Shown in pieces: positions 8,530-16,926 of a DNA stretch of 64,000 nucleotides. The first letter of the stretch is position 1, and each line of letters begins with the position of its first letter. The stretch is taken from NCBI GenBank assembly GCA_030616775.1, contig JAUWWQ010000011.1, positions 33,059 through 97,058 of the forward strand, given 5' to 3'. Made by a program: the position numbers and the translations under genes. Under the pieces are notes generated by a model. That model ran no database searches. It was not told the DNA's origin and was given only the letters and a program-made list of their open reading frames with translations. The DNA comes from Planctomycetota bacterium (GTDB taxonomy: Bacteria > Planctomycetota > Phycisphaerae > UBA1845).

Positions 8530-10119
8530 ATGACCAACCACGGTAGCAACATCGTACGACCTTCGATACCGCCCTACCGCTTACCGGTGTTTCCAGCGGC
8601 TTTGGGGAGCATCATATTCCTGCTCTTTCTGATCGGCGCAGTGTTCTGGTTCGTGATTCGGGTTGAGGTCAACGCCAACGAGATCCTGGTGCTGGTCAAC
8701 AAGACAGGCAACACGCTGCCGGCGGAGTTGGTGGATCAGTTTGGGGATCAGGTCATCCTGTATCCTCAGTTGGTGGAGGCGATTGCAGCTTCAACCGGTG
8801 AAACGCCCGAGGAGGTCCGCGACGGGTATAAGGGGATTTGCTATGATGTGCTCCCCGAGGGGCGATACTTCCCCAATCCCTACTTCTACAAGGCCATCAA
8901 GCAATCGGCGACCACCATTCGTCAGAACGAGATCGGCGTATTGATCCGCAAGTACGGCAATCCGCTTCCGTTCCCCAAGACCGTCGCCACCGAGCCGGAT
9001 GAGCGTGGTCCGGTTGCGGAGATCCTACGTCCGGGCCGGCACAACATCAACCTGCTGGCCTATGAGGTACAGCGGTTCCCGGCCATACAGATTCCGGAAG
9101 GTCATGTCGGCGTCGTGACACTGCTTAGTGGTGAGGATCCGAAGGAGAGGAACACCTACACGGTTGAACCCGGGGAAAAGGGCGTCCAGCGCCGAACGCT
9201 CCCGCCCGGTCTGGAATACTACAACCCGTATCTGAAGCGAATAGAGACCGTCGACGTGCGGAGCCACAAGTATGACATGTTGGGTGAGGACGCCATCCAC
9301 TTCCCGTCCAACGACAGTTTTACGATCGCTATTGAAGGTACGATCGAATGGGCGATCCGCCCCGACCACGTGGCCGAAGCCACTGTAGCCTACGGGTTTG
9401 AGCAGGACATTCTCAGCAAGGTCATCCTGCCGAACGCGCGCAGCGTCGCCAGGATTCAGGGGTCAAAGCTGCTGGCGCGCGAGTTTATTAGCGGCAAGAC
9501 CCGCACCGCCTTTCAAGAGCGGCTGCTGTCGGAGCTAAGACGGGAATGCTGGAAACAGGGGATTGACATCAAATCGGCGTTGGTGCGCGACATCCAGCCA
9601 CCGGCGGAGATCGCCGCCCTGATCAGCCAGCGTGAACAGGCCGACCAGGAGATCGAGCGGTCCACGAATCAGATGGAAGAGGCCAAGGCGGAAGCGCAGC
9701 TCGTCGAACAGCGTGAGCTGCAGGAGCAGAACAAAGCCATCGGTGATGGCCGGCGACAGGTCGTCACGGTGACCAAACGAGCGGAGCAGGGCAAGATAGT
9801 CGCCGTCACGCACGCCAAACGCGAGCTGGAGGTGGGTAAGCTCGAACTGGAGGCGGCTGAGAAGCTGGCGTCGGCCATCCGCTCTCGTGGTGAAGCCGAG
9901 GCCAACGTCGTCCTTTATGAGTATCAGGCCCGGGCGGAGCCCTTGGCGAGGGCCGTGCAAGCCTTCGGCGACGGGGCCACATACGCACAGCAGTTCTTCC
10001 TTAGGCGTGTGGCGCCTTCGATCAGTACGATCCTGTCCAACACCGACGGGCCTTTTGCGGAGATCTTCAAGCAGTTTCAGACATTTGGTGAGACATCCTC
10101 ACAAGGAGGTGGCCGATGA
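8530..10119 (+). CDS. SPFH/band-7 protein with N-terminal beta repeats
   Basis: A 529-residue membrane-attached SPFH (stomatin/prohibitin/flotillin/HflK) protein. One transmembrane helix at about residues 24-45 is followed by two or three copies of a beta module with the signature 'RG...EVL.PGRY..NP' (around residues 95-115, 155-180 and 215-235), then an SPFH domain (about 245-365) and an Ala/Glu/Arg-rich coiled coil (about 365-470). SPFH proteins form large ring or cage assemblies that organise membranes and proteases. An AAAGGA motif precedes the start. It overlaps the next SPFH gene by four bases (ATGA), so the two are translationally coupled and probably co-assemble. Confidence 0.8.
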   Translation: MTNHGSNIVRPSIPPYRLPVFPAALGSIIFLLFLIGAVFWFVIRVEVNANEILVLVNKTGNTLPAELVDQFGDQVILYPQLVEAIAASTGETPEEVRDGYKGICYDVLPEGRYFPNPYFYKAIKQSATTIRQNEIGVLIRKYGNPLPFPKTVATEPDERGPVAEILRPGRHNINLLAYEVQRFPAIQIPEGHVGVVTLLSGEDPKERNTYTVEPGEKGVQRRTLPPGLEYYNPYLKRIETVDVRSHKYDMLGEDAIHFPSNDSFTIAIEGTIEWAIRPDHVAEATVAYGFEQDILSKVILPNARSVARIQGSKLLAREFISGKTRTAFQERLLSELRRECWKQGIDIKSALVRDIQPPAEIAALISQREQADQEIERSTNQMEEAKAEAQLVEQRELQEQNKAIGDGRRQVVTVTKRAEQGKIVAVTHAKRELEVGKLELEAAEKLASAIRSRGEAEANVVLYEYQARAEPLARAVQAFGDGATYAQQFFLRRVAPSISTILSNTDGPFAEIFKQFQTFGETSSQGGGR

Positions 10120-11852
10120 TGCGGCAACTGGTCATTGGAGTGGTGGGACTGGTTCTGGTCGCGATTGCGGTAATGGGGGCACTGGCCTGGGTTACCTTCC
10201 GCGTCTATGTGCCGGAGGATCGGTGCGCCGTGCTCATTCGCAAGATGGGCAAGCCGTTGCCGCCGGGCCAGCTTGTTGCCACCGAGCCGGGTCAACGCGG
10301 GATTCAGGAAGAGGTTCTTGGTCCGGGACGCTACTTCTATAATCCCATCGTGTGGGATAATGAAATCAAGCCCCTGACCACAATTCCAGCCGGGAATCCG
10401 AGCACCTGGGAGTGGGTCCATTCGCTCAATGACCGACAGCGCGACGCGCTTCGGGCAGGAACCTTCGCGTTCAAGGGCGAGTTCCCACAGTTAGGTGTCG
10501 TCACGCGGAAGGTGGGCAAGAAGCCCGCCCCCGGACAGGTGGTCGTGAAGCGCGATTCGGGCATCAAAGGGATCCTCGAAGAGGTGCTCACGCCTGGTAT
10601 CTACAAGATCAATCCGTATGTGTACGACGTCCAGCTTCACCCGGCCGTGGTCATCCCGGCCGGGTTTGTCGGCGTGGTAACCAACCTCTTTGGTGACCAA
10701 CCCGAAGTGTCTGTGACAGAAGCATTGCCGGAGCTGGGCGATGAACAGGCGGAAACGCCCGGCGAAACCGCGGACACTGAGTTTACAAGTTACGTGCGGC
10801 CCCTGGCCAAATTCGGAGAACGCGGAACGCTGCGCGATGTCCTGCAGCCCGGTGTCTATTTTATCAATCCGAAACTCCAGAAGGTCACCCTGCTGGAAAT
10901 CGGCTTCAATGAATACTCACAGGTAAAGCTCACCGAATCCGAGAACCTTCGTATTTCTTTCCCCTCGGATACCGGTTATCTCATTCGTGTCGGTGTTACG
11001 GTCATCTGGGGGATCCATCCGAAGCACGCAGCCGAGATCATCAACGAGTTCGGCAACATCGACAGCGTGCTTGATAAGGTAATCGCACCGCAGCTTCGCT
11101 CGATCTGTCGCAACATCGGCTCGACCTATGCAGCCCGGGATTTCATCCAGGGCGAGAAGCGTGAGATGTTCCAACGGGCTTTGACTGCGGAGCTCCAACG
11201 GATCTGCCGGGCGAAGAATCTCGAGGTGCTGCTTGCACTGATACGCGAGATTGAGGTGCATGCCCCGACGGCCGGTGCCGTCGATGGGCAAGCGACCACG
11301 GACCTCAAACGAACCATCCAGCAAAGCTTCATCGCCATCGAAAGTCGGCTTGCCATGGTCAAACAGCGTGAAGCCGCGGCCGTAAAGGCCAAGCTTGAAG
11401 AGGAAAAAAAGAAGGTCGACATTGCCCGGGAAACCATCAAGGGCGATACACGCGTGATGGTGGCCAACATCCTGGCCGAAGGTGACAAACGCGCCGCCGA
11501 GATCGATGCTCAGGGTCAGCTCGAGGTGGCCACCATCCAACAGGAGGTTGCCCAACTGGACGCCCAGCGCATTGAGATCCTCGGTCAGGCACGGGCCGAC
11601 GTCGTGAAGATGAAAAACGAAAGCGAGGCCAAGGGCTACGAAATGCTGATCAATGCCTTTGGCAGCGGGCACGCCTACAACCTCTACACCTTCGCCGAGA
11701 ACTTCCAGCCCGAGTCGATCCGCTTGTTCTTTGCCGGCGACGGAACGTTCTGGACCGATCTGTCACGGTTCGAACAACTCGGGGCAGCCAAGCTGCTCCG
11801 CCCGACGGCGGAACCGACGTCGCCAGGGTCGACTTCAGCGGAGCGTGAATAG
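10116..11852 (+). CDS. Second SPFH/band-7 protein, paralogue
   Basis: A 578-residue paralogue of the preceding protein with the same layout: N-terminal transmembrane helix (about 4-27), three beta modules with 'RGIQEEVLGPGRYFYNP', 'KGILEEVLTPGIYKINP' and 'RGTLRDVLQPGVYFINP' signatures, an SPFH domain (about 270-400), then a long coiled coil rich in Lys/Glu/Ala (about 400-510). Its first codons overlap the end of the upstream gene, so equal expression is likely. The last 60 residues are specific to this copy. Together they resemble the HflK/HflC arrangement, although no FtsH gene is adjacent and the repeated beta modules are extra. The partner relation is inferred from the overlap. Confidence 0.8.
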   Translation: MMRQLVIGVVGLVLVAIAVMGALAWVTFRVYVPEDRCAVLIRKMGKPLPPGQLVATEPGQRGIQEEVLGPGRYFYNPIVWDNEIKPLTTIPAGNPSTWEWVHSLNDRQRDALRAGTFAFKGEFPQLGVVTRKVGKKPAPGQVVVKRDSGIKGILEEVLTPGIYKINPYVYDVQLHPAVVIPAGFVGVVTNLFGDQPEVSVTEALPELGDEQAETPGETADTEFTSYVRPLAKFGERGTLRDVLQPGVYFINPKLQKVTLLEIGFNEYSQVKLTESENLRISFPSDTGYLIRVGVTVIWGIHPKHAAEIINEFGNIDSVLDKVIAPQLRSICRNIGSTYAARDFIQGEKREMFQRALTAELQRICRAKNLEVLLALIREIEVHAPTAGAVDGQATTDLKRTIQQSFIAIESRLAMVKQREAAAVKAKLEEEKKKVDIARETIKGDTRVMVANILAEGDKRAAEIDAQGQLEVATIQQEVAQLDAQRIEILGQARADVVKMKNESEAKGYEMLINAFGSGHAYNLYTFAENFQPESIRLFFAGDGTFWTDLSRFEQLGAAKLLRPTAEPTSPGSTSAERE

Positions 11853-11944
11853 GGATCACTGGGCGGGGATCACGAACTACAGAATAGCCGATCACGAAAC
11901 AGGTAAGGCCGGTTTTACCACGGCCACGGGAAGGTGGGCCCGGA

Positions 11945-12440
11945 CGCAAGCCCGCAGACCAACGGCAGATGCTCAACGGCATCATGTGAATCTTGCGGAC
12001 GGGTGCCCCTTGGCGGGATGTGCCGGAACGATTCGGGCCCTGGCAGACGGTCTACCACTATTTCAACGAGTGGCGTAAGCAGGGCGTCTACGATCGGATC
12101 ATCGAGGCGCTGCAAATTCTGCTGGACGCAAACGATCAGATCGACTGGGATCTGTGGTGTGTCGACGGTAGTTCGATTCGTACCAGTCGGGCTGCTACCG
12201 GCGCGATCGCTACCTTTCTCGGGATGCACCCTTTCAAGTCGGTCCCGCGCCCCCGATATCCGGGGGACACAGAAGCGCCCTGACACGTGCTCGGGTGTGA
12301 TATCCGCGTGGGCACATAACACACCAACCGTTTGCAGCCGGCCCACGAAGCCCGCTATCATTCCAACCCCGAGGCAGTGGCGTTCCATCGGGGAGGCTGG
12401 TACACGCCTTGCTAATGGCCCAATGTGTTGTTCAGCGCTC
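11945..12440 (+). pseudogene. IS5-type transposase remnant
   Basis: A dead transposase of the IS5/DDE group. The frame read from about 11945 gives 'DQRQMLNGIM', a TGA stop at 11987-11989 where the family has Trp, then 'ILRTGAPWRDVPERFGPWQTVYHYF' and, to 12283, 'IDWDLWCVDGSSIRTSRAATGA' with the first catalytic Asp. After this the frame is lost; a degenerate continuation ('HALGCDIRVGT') can be followed in another frame to about 12330, and little is recognisable beyond. Internal deletions, the stop codon and frameshifts mean it cannot make an active transposase. I could not find its terminal inverted repeats. Confidence 0.75.
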
Positions 12441-12492
12441 TTATGGGCGACAGGTAAGCGTTAATTGGCCCTGAGCATAGGAGATCCCTACG

Positions 12493-13284
12493 TTGAGAAT
12501 CTTAACGGTCATCAAACAGGTGCCCGACTCCAATGCCACCATCAAGGTGCTGCCTGACGGGAGCGGGATCGACACCAACGGTCTGAAATACGTGCTCGAC
12601 CCGTTTGACGAGTTCGGGGTCGAGCTGGGGGTCCAGCTTCGCGAGAAACGGAAGGACGTCACCGAGGTCGTGGCCCTTATCTTGGGGCCGGACAAGGCGG
12701 CCGAGGCCCTTCGGGTCGCCCTTGCCATGGGTGCCGACTCCGGCATCCACATCAACGACCCGACCCTCGAGTCGAAAAACGAGCTGTTCGCCGCATACGT
12801 GATTGCCGAGGCCATCAAGAAGGACGAGAAGGGCTTCGACCTGATCCTCTGCGGCAAATACACCATCGACCTCGACGCCGGGGCAGTGGGGCCGGCGCTG
12901 GCCGAGTTTTTGGACCTGCCGCACGTCGGGGCCCTGCAAGACCTGGAGATGTCGGAGGACGGCAAGAGCTTCGTCGCCAAGCGGCGCATCGAGGGCGCCG
13001 AGGAAGTGGTGGAGTGCGACCTGCCGGCCCTTTTAACTCTGGAGAAGGGTTACGTCGTGCCTCGCTACCCGTCGCTGCCCAACCTCATGAAGGCCAAGAA
13101 GAAACCGGTCAAGTTGCTTACCTCTGCGGATCTGGCCGGTGAAGAGGCTCTAAAGGCCGGGACCAGCTTCGAGTCGGTCGCTCCGCCGCCGCCGAGGCCG
13201 GAGTGCAAGTTGATCGAAGGTGAGCCGGAAGAGATGGCTAAGGAACTTGTCAGGGTCTTACGTGAGGAGGCGAAGGTCGTTTAG
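12493..13284 (+). CDS. etfB: Electron transfer flavoprotein beta subunit
   Basis: EtfB, 263 residues, the AMP/FAD-binding small subunit of electron transfer flavoprotein, which takes electrons from acyl-CoA and related dehydrogenases in the cytoplasm. The sequence opens with 'ILTVIKQVPDSNATIKV' and contains 'NGLKYVLDPFDEFGVELGVQL', 'VTEVVALILGPDKAAEALRVALAMGAD' and 'FDLILCGKYTIDLDAGAVGPALAE', all typical. Start is a TTG at 12493 with AGGAG about nine bases upstream. The alpha subunit gene begins two bases after its stop, and a membrane Fe-S oxidoreductase gene follows, giving a complete electron route. Upstream lies an IS remnant, so the promoter probably sits in the last 50-100 bases. Confidence 0.92.
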   Translation: MRILTVIKQVPDSNATIKVLPDGSGIDTNGLKYVLDPFDEFGVELGVQLREKRKDVTEVVALILGPDKAAEALRVALAMGADSGIHINDPTLESKNELFAAYVIAEAIKKDEKGFDLILCGKYTIDLDAGAVGPALAEFLDLPHVGALQDLEMSEDGKSFVAKRRIEGAEEVVECDLPALLTLEKGYVVPRYPSLPNLMKAKKKPVKLLTSADLAGEEALKAGTSFESVAPPPPRPECKLIEGEPEEMAKELVRVLREEAKVV

Positions 13285-13286
13285 CC

Positions 13287-14273
13287 ATGAGCAGCAACAT
13301 ACTTGTATTCATCGAGCAGCGTAACGGGAAGATTCTTCCGGCTTCGTTTCAGCTATTGAAGTTGGCGAATGATCTGGGAGAGACGACCGGTGGGCAGGCG
13401 GAGGCCTGCGTCGTCGGTCAAGACGTGGGCGGTCTCGTTCCGGACATTGCGGCCTACGGTGCCAAGAAGGTCTATACGGTCGACGATCCTCAGTTGGCCA
13501 TGTACCGGGCCGCGCCCTATGCGGCCGCCGTTGCAGCCGCGATCGATAAGGCCGATCCAAAGACGGTATTGATCCCGACGACGGCCATGGGTCGGGATCT
13601 AGCTTCGCGCCTGGCGGCACGGAAGCGGGCGGCGCTGGCCATCGATTGCACCGAGGTCTCGTTCGAGGGCGACGATCTGGTCGTCTTCAAACCCATGTAC
13701 GCCGGCAAGTTCAACGCCAGGTTTCGCCTGTCGGACGCATGCCTGCAGGTGGCCACGGTACGCTCCAACGCCTACGGCGCGGCCGAGCCCCAGGCGGGTG
13801 CCTCCGCCGAGGTGGTGGCCGTCCCGCTGTCACTTACCGACAGCGAAAACCGCCTGAAAATACAGGACATCGTCAGCACCAGCGCGGGTGTCAAGGACGT
13901 GACCGAGGCGGATATCGTCGTCTCCGGCGGACGGGCCCTGAAGAAGGAAGAGAACTTCAAGGTTCTTCAGGAGCTGGCGGAAGTGCTGGACGGCGCGGTG
14001 GGTGCGTCGCGGGCGGCCTGCGACGCCGGGTATCAGCCGCACTCCCGTCAGGTGGGGCTCACCGGCAAGGTGGTGACGCCGAGGCTGTACATCGCCTGTG
14101 GGATCGACGGTGCGATCCAACATCTGGCCGGCATGCGCGGCAGCAAGGTCATCGTCGCGGTCAACACCAAAAAAGAGGCACCGATCTTCAACGTGGCCAA
14201 CTACGGCTGCGTGATCGATCTGTTTAAGCTTGTTCCGCTGCTGACGGAAGAATTCATGCGCCTCAAAGGGTAG
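13287..14273 (+). CDS. etfA: Electron transfer flavoprotein alpha subunit
   Basis: EtfA, 328 residues, the FAD-binding large subunit. The C-terminal FAD domain has VSGGR (212-216), '[11 protein letters not shown]' (239-249), GLTGK (257-261), '[12 protein letters not shown]' (272-283) and '[14 protein letters not shown]' (288-301), all positions that contact the flavin in known ETFs. It follows etfB by two bases, so both subunits are made from one message. The substrate dehydrogenases are not in the window. I see no extra ferredoxin or second FAD motif that would point to electron bifurcation, so a conventional ETF feeding the downstream membrane Fe-S protein is the simplest reading. Confidence 0.92.
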   Translation: MSSNILVFIEQRNGKILPASFQLLKLANDLGETTGGQAEACVVGQDVGGLVPDIAAYGAKKVYTVDDPQLAMYRAAPYAAAVAAAIDKADPKTVLIPTTAMGRDLASRLAARKRAALAIDCTEVSFEGDDLVVFKPMYAGKFNARFRLSDACLQVATVRSNAYGAAEPQAGASAEVVAVPLSLTDSENRLKIQDIVSTSAGVKDVTEADIVVSGGRALKKEENFKVLQELAEVLDGAVGASRAACDAGYQPHSRQVGLTGKVVTPRLYIACGIDGAIQHLAGMRGSKVIVAVNTKKEAPIFNVANYGCVIDLFKLVPLLTEEFMRLKG

Positions 14274-14285
14274 TTCTCCCCAGCG

Positions 14286-14312
14286 CCGAGCCGCAGGCTT
14301 CAGCCTGCGCGG
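14286..14312. repeat. Dispersed GC-rich palindrome, copy 2
   Basis: Arms CCGCAGGCT / AGCCTGCGCGG around a short TTCA-like loop, preceded by CCGAG. Same family as the copies at 2764, 14491, 30657, 30691 and 35792. Confidence 0.65.
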
Positions 14313-14490
14313 GGCTGTCGTCCTCCGATGGATGCGTCGGAAGGTCTGTGTGGTATGGTTCACGGTTACGTGACCATATCGTTGGACGATCGGAGGCACA
14401 TGCCCACGCAAGCGTGGGCATTCCACCCGGGCATCCACAGAGTGGACAACACAGACTGTCCACATGCACGTTGCATTGGCGATGGGAATT

Positions 14491-14517
14491 CCGCGCAGGC
14501 TAAAGCCCGCGGCTCGC
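14491..14517. repeat. Dispersed GC-rich palindrome, copy 3
   Basis: Opposite orientation to copy 2: CCGCGCAGGC, then TAAA, then GCCCGCGGCTCG. Copies 2 and 3 together bracket about 180 bases. Confidence 0.65.
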
Positions 14518-14619
14518 TAGAGCAACAGAAGGTGGGTCGATGACCCACCCTACTGGACTCGACCCGTCGCTTGCGCTCCGGGCTCTGATTGGGTTACGAA
14601 TCTGGAGGATACAACCAGA

Positions 14620-16791
14620 ATGAATCCGATCGTGATGGCGGTGTTGTTAATCTTGGGGTGGGGGTTGTTTGCTTACTCTGCCTGGCGGCGGTGGAAGCTG
14701 ATGATGGTCGGGGTGGCAGAGGACCGCTTCGACCGGGTGGGAGCGCGCCTGGGCGCGGTGTGGACCTACGCCATCAAACAACTTCGCATGCGCCGCTATC
14801 CCCTGGCCGGCTATGCCCACATGATCATCTTCTTCGGCTTTCTGGTCCTGCTGCTTCGATCGCTGATGCTGTGGGGCCGGGGCTTCGACGAGTCGTTCAG
14901 TTTCTGGATCTTCGGTACGGAACAGATCCTGGGCCGGATCTACTCGCTGCTAAAGGACGTGTTCGCAGTTCTGGTGTTCCTGGGCGCGTTGGTTTTTGTC
15001 TACTACCGCATGATCGCCCGGCTGCCGCGAATGACGCTCAGCACCGAGGGGCTGATCATCATCTGGATCATCGTCGTGATGATGGTCGCCGATGTCCTAT
15101 ACGACGGGGCGTTCATCGCGCGGGATGCGCATGCATCAGCGATACCAGGTGTGGCTCTCGCCCCAGTGATGACGGGGCCCGTTGATCCTGATGCGTTCGA
15201 TACCAAGGAAACAGGCTACGTTGTGGAACCGGATTCCCCGCTTAAACGTTCGCGGATTTCCTTCACCTGGTACGAACCCGCCGGTTCGGTTGTAGCGATG
15301 ATGGTGCAGGGGCTTTCCGACGGCGCGTTAAACTGCGTGCGTCACGTCGGCTTCTGGACGCACGTAGCGTTGGTGCTGATCTTCTTGAACCTGCTGCCGT
15401 ACTCGAAGCACTTTCACGTCATTACGGCCATCCCGAACGTTTACACGCAGAACCTGAAGCCGCCGGGGCGCCTGCCGCCGATTGAGGATATCGAAGGCCG
15501 GCTGGAGCGCGAGGAGACGCTGGGCATCAAGCGCATCGACCAGTTCAGTTGGAAGTCGATCCTGGACTTCTACACCTGTACGGAATGCGGGCGGTGCAGC
15601 GATCATTGTCCGGCGACGAGCACCGGTAAGAAGCTGTCACCAAAGCACTTCACGCTCGATCTGCGGGATTTTCTGTATAAGCATGATAAGGCCCTGGTCG
15701 CTGCCAAGGCACTCGGCGGGGGTGATTCCTGTGAGGGTGACCCGCCCGAGCATTACAAGGATCTCGTCGACGGGGTGATCGACCCGGAGGTGCTGTGGGC
15801 CTGCACGTCCTGTCGGGCTTGCGAACAGGAGTGCCCGGTCCTTATCAGCTATGTCGACAAGATTGTCGACATGCGGCGTTATCTCGTTCAGGAGCGCGGG
15901 GAGTTCCCCAACGAGCTTCAAACGGCTTTCCGCTGTCTCGAGGCCAGCTTCAACCCCTGGGGGTTCCCGGCCGAAGAGCGCGCCAAATGGGCCGAGGGCC
16001 TTAATGTCCAGACGCTGGCGGATCATCCGGACGCGGAGGTGATCTTATGGGTGGGCTGCGCCCCGGCTTATGACGATCGTGCCAAGAAGGTGACACGGGC
16101 TACCGCCCAACTGATGCAAAAGGCCGGCGTCGACTTTGCGATTCTGGGCACCGAGGAGCAGTGCACCGGCGACGTGGCCCGCCGGGCTGGCAACGAGTAC
16201 CTCTTCCAGATGTTCGCCCAACAAAACGTCGAGACGCTCAATCGGTATGGAGCGGACACAAAGAAGATCGTCACTACATGCCCGCACTGCTACAACATGC
16301 TGCAGCATGAATACGGGGACTTCGGCGGACACTACCACGTGATCCATCACACGACGTTCCTGGCTGACCTTCTGGCCAAAGGTAGACTCGAGCCAACTAA
16401 GCGCGTCGACAAGAAAGTGACGTTCCACGACTCCTGCTACCTCGGCCGGTACAACGACATATACGAAGCCCCGAGGGAAGCACTCGAGAGTATTCCCGGC
16501 CTGACGCTTGTTGAACCGGCGGAATCGCGCGATCGCGGGATGTGCTGCGGGGCCGGCGGTGCTCAGATGTTCAAGGAAGAAGAGCCCGGCGATCAGCGCG
16601 TCAACGCGGCCCGGACCCAGCAGCTACTCAACACCAACCCCGATGCCATCGCCAGCGCCTGCCCGTTTTGCATGCGTATGCTCACCGACGGTCTGGCAGA
16701 CAAGGGCCGCGAAGACCTCCCTCAATTGGACGTTGCGGAGATCCTGCTGGAATCCGTAGAGGCGGGGCAACCAACCGAAGCACACACGTAG
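14620..16791 (+). CDS. Membrane Fe-S oxidoreductase, probable ETF:quinone reductase
   Basis: A 723-residue inner-membrane protein of the DUF224/EMO (FadF-like) family. The N-terminus has about five transmembrane helices, up to residue 262, like the haem-b subunit of nitrate reductase. Two 4Fe-4S motifs follow (Cys320/323/326/330 and Cys395/398/401/405). The C-terminal half holds two CCG domains of the HdrB type ('TTCPHCYNML' and 'GMCCGAGGAQMF'). This architecture takes electrons from ETF and passes them to menaquinone. The gene lies 346 bases after etfA in the same direction, which supports that partnership. GGAGG ten bases before the ATG supports the start. The role is from family knowledge and context. 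Confidence 0.85.
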   Translation: MNPIVMAVLLILGWGLFAYSAWRRWKLMMVGVAEDRFDRVGARLGAVWTYAIKQLRMRRYPLAGYAHMIIFFGFLVLLLRSLMLWGRGFDESFSFWIFGTEQILGRIYSLLKDVFAVLVFLGALVFVYYRMIARLPRMTLSTEGLIIIWIIVVMMVADVLYDGAFIARDAHASAIPGVALAPVMTGPVDPDAFDTKETGYVVEPDSPLKRSRISFTWYEPAGSVVAMMVQGLSDGALNCVRHVGFWTHVALVLIFLNLLPYSKHFHVITAIPNVYTQNLKPPGRLPPIEDIEGRLEREETLGIKRIDQFSWKSILDFYTCTECGRCSDHCPATSTGKKLSPKHFTLDLRDFLYKHDKALVAAKALGGGDSCEGDPPEHYKDLVDGVIDPEVLWACTSCRACEQECPVLISYVDKIVDMRRYLVQERGEFPNELQTAFRCLEASFNPWGFPAEERAKWAEGLNVQTLADHPDAEVILWVGCAPAYDDRAKKVTRATAQLMQKAGVDFAILGTEEQCTGDVARRAGNEYLFQMFAQQNVETLNRYGADTKKIVTTCPHCYNMLQHEYGDFGGHYHVIHHTTFLADLLAKGRLEPTKRVDKKVTFHDSCYLGRYNDIYEAPREALESIPGLTLVEPAESRDRGMCCGAGGAQMFKEEEPGDQRVNAARTQQLLNTNPDAIASACPFCMRMLTDGLADKGREDLPQLDVAEILLESVEAGQPTEAHT

Positions 16792-16805
16792 CACACCCGA
16801 TGGTG

Positions 16806-16890
16806 GGTGGCATGGGCAAGCGCCAGCTTGCCTGTGCTTCGCCAGCGGGTCCATGGACGAATCCCGACGTGCCTCGGGACCCATGCCACC
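16806..16890. repeat. Multi-stem palindromic element between convergent genes
   Basis: An 85-base element with perfect 11-bp outer arms GGTGGCATGGG / CCCATGCCACC. Inside are further hairpins: GGCAAG / CTTGCC near the left, the palindrome GTCCATGGAC, and TCCCGA-cgtgcc-TCGGGA at 16862-16879. It lies between the convergent Fe-S oxidoreductase and glycosyltransferase genes and could end transcription from both sides. Its shape resembles a mobile REP-like repeat rather than a simple terminator. Confidence 0.65.
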
Positions 16891-16926
16891 GAGAACTTGA
16901 CCCGCACCTTGGCCTGTGATGCAGCA

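Larger units (their letters stand above)
14274..14619. repeat. Intergenic nest of palindromic repeats
   Basis: The 346 bases between etfA and the Fe-S oxidoreductase gene contain no ORF of interest but at least four strong palindromes: two copies of the dispersed GC-rich element in opposite orientation (14286-14312 and 14491-14517), a perfect 10-bp hairpin with a two-base loop (14400-14421, ATGCCCACGC/GCGTGGGCAT) and a perfect 8-bp hairpin (14531-14549, GGTGGGTC/GACCCACC). The region looks like a landing site for repeat elements inserted into the operon. It may modulate expression of the downstream gene. Confidence 0.7.

Noticed and set aside
11987..11989. In-frame TGA where IS5 transposases have Trp, as a hint of UGA recoding
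   Set aside because: The rest of the transposase is also frameshifted and truncated, and other genes in the window end with TGA in normal places (etfB-like overlaps, ATGA joints). A dead pseudogene is the simpler reading.
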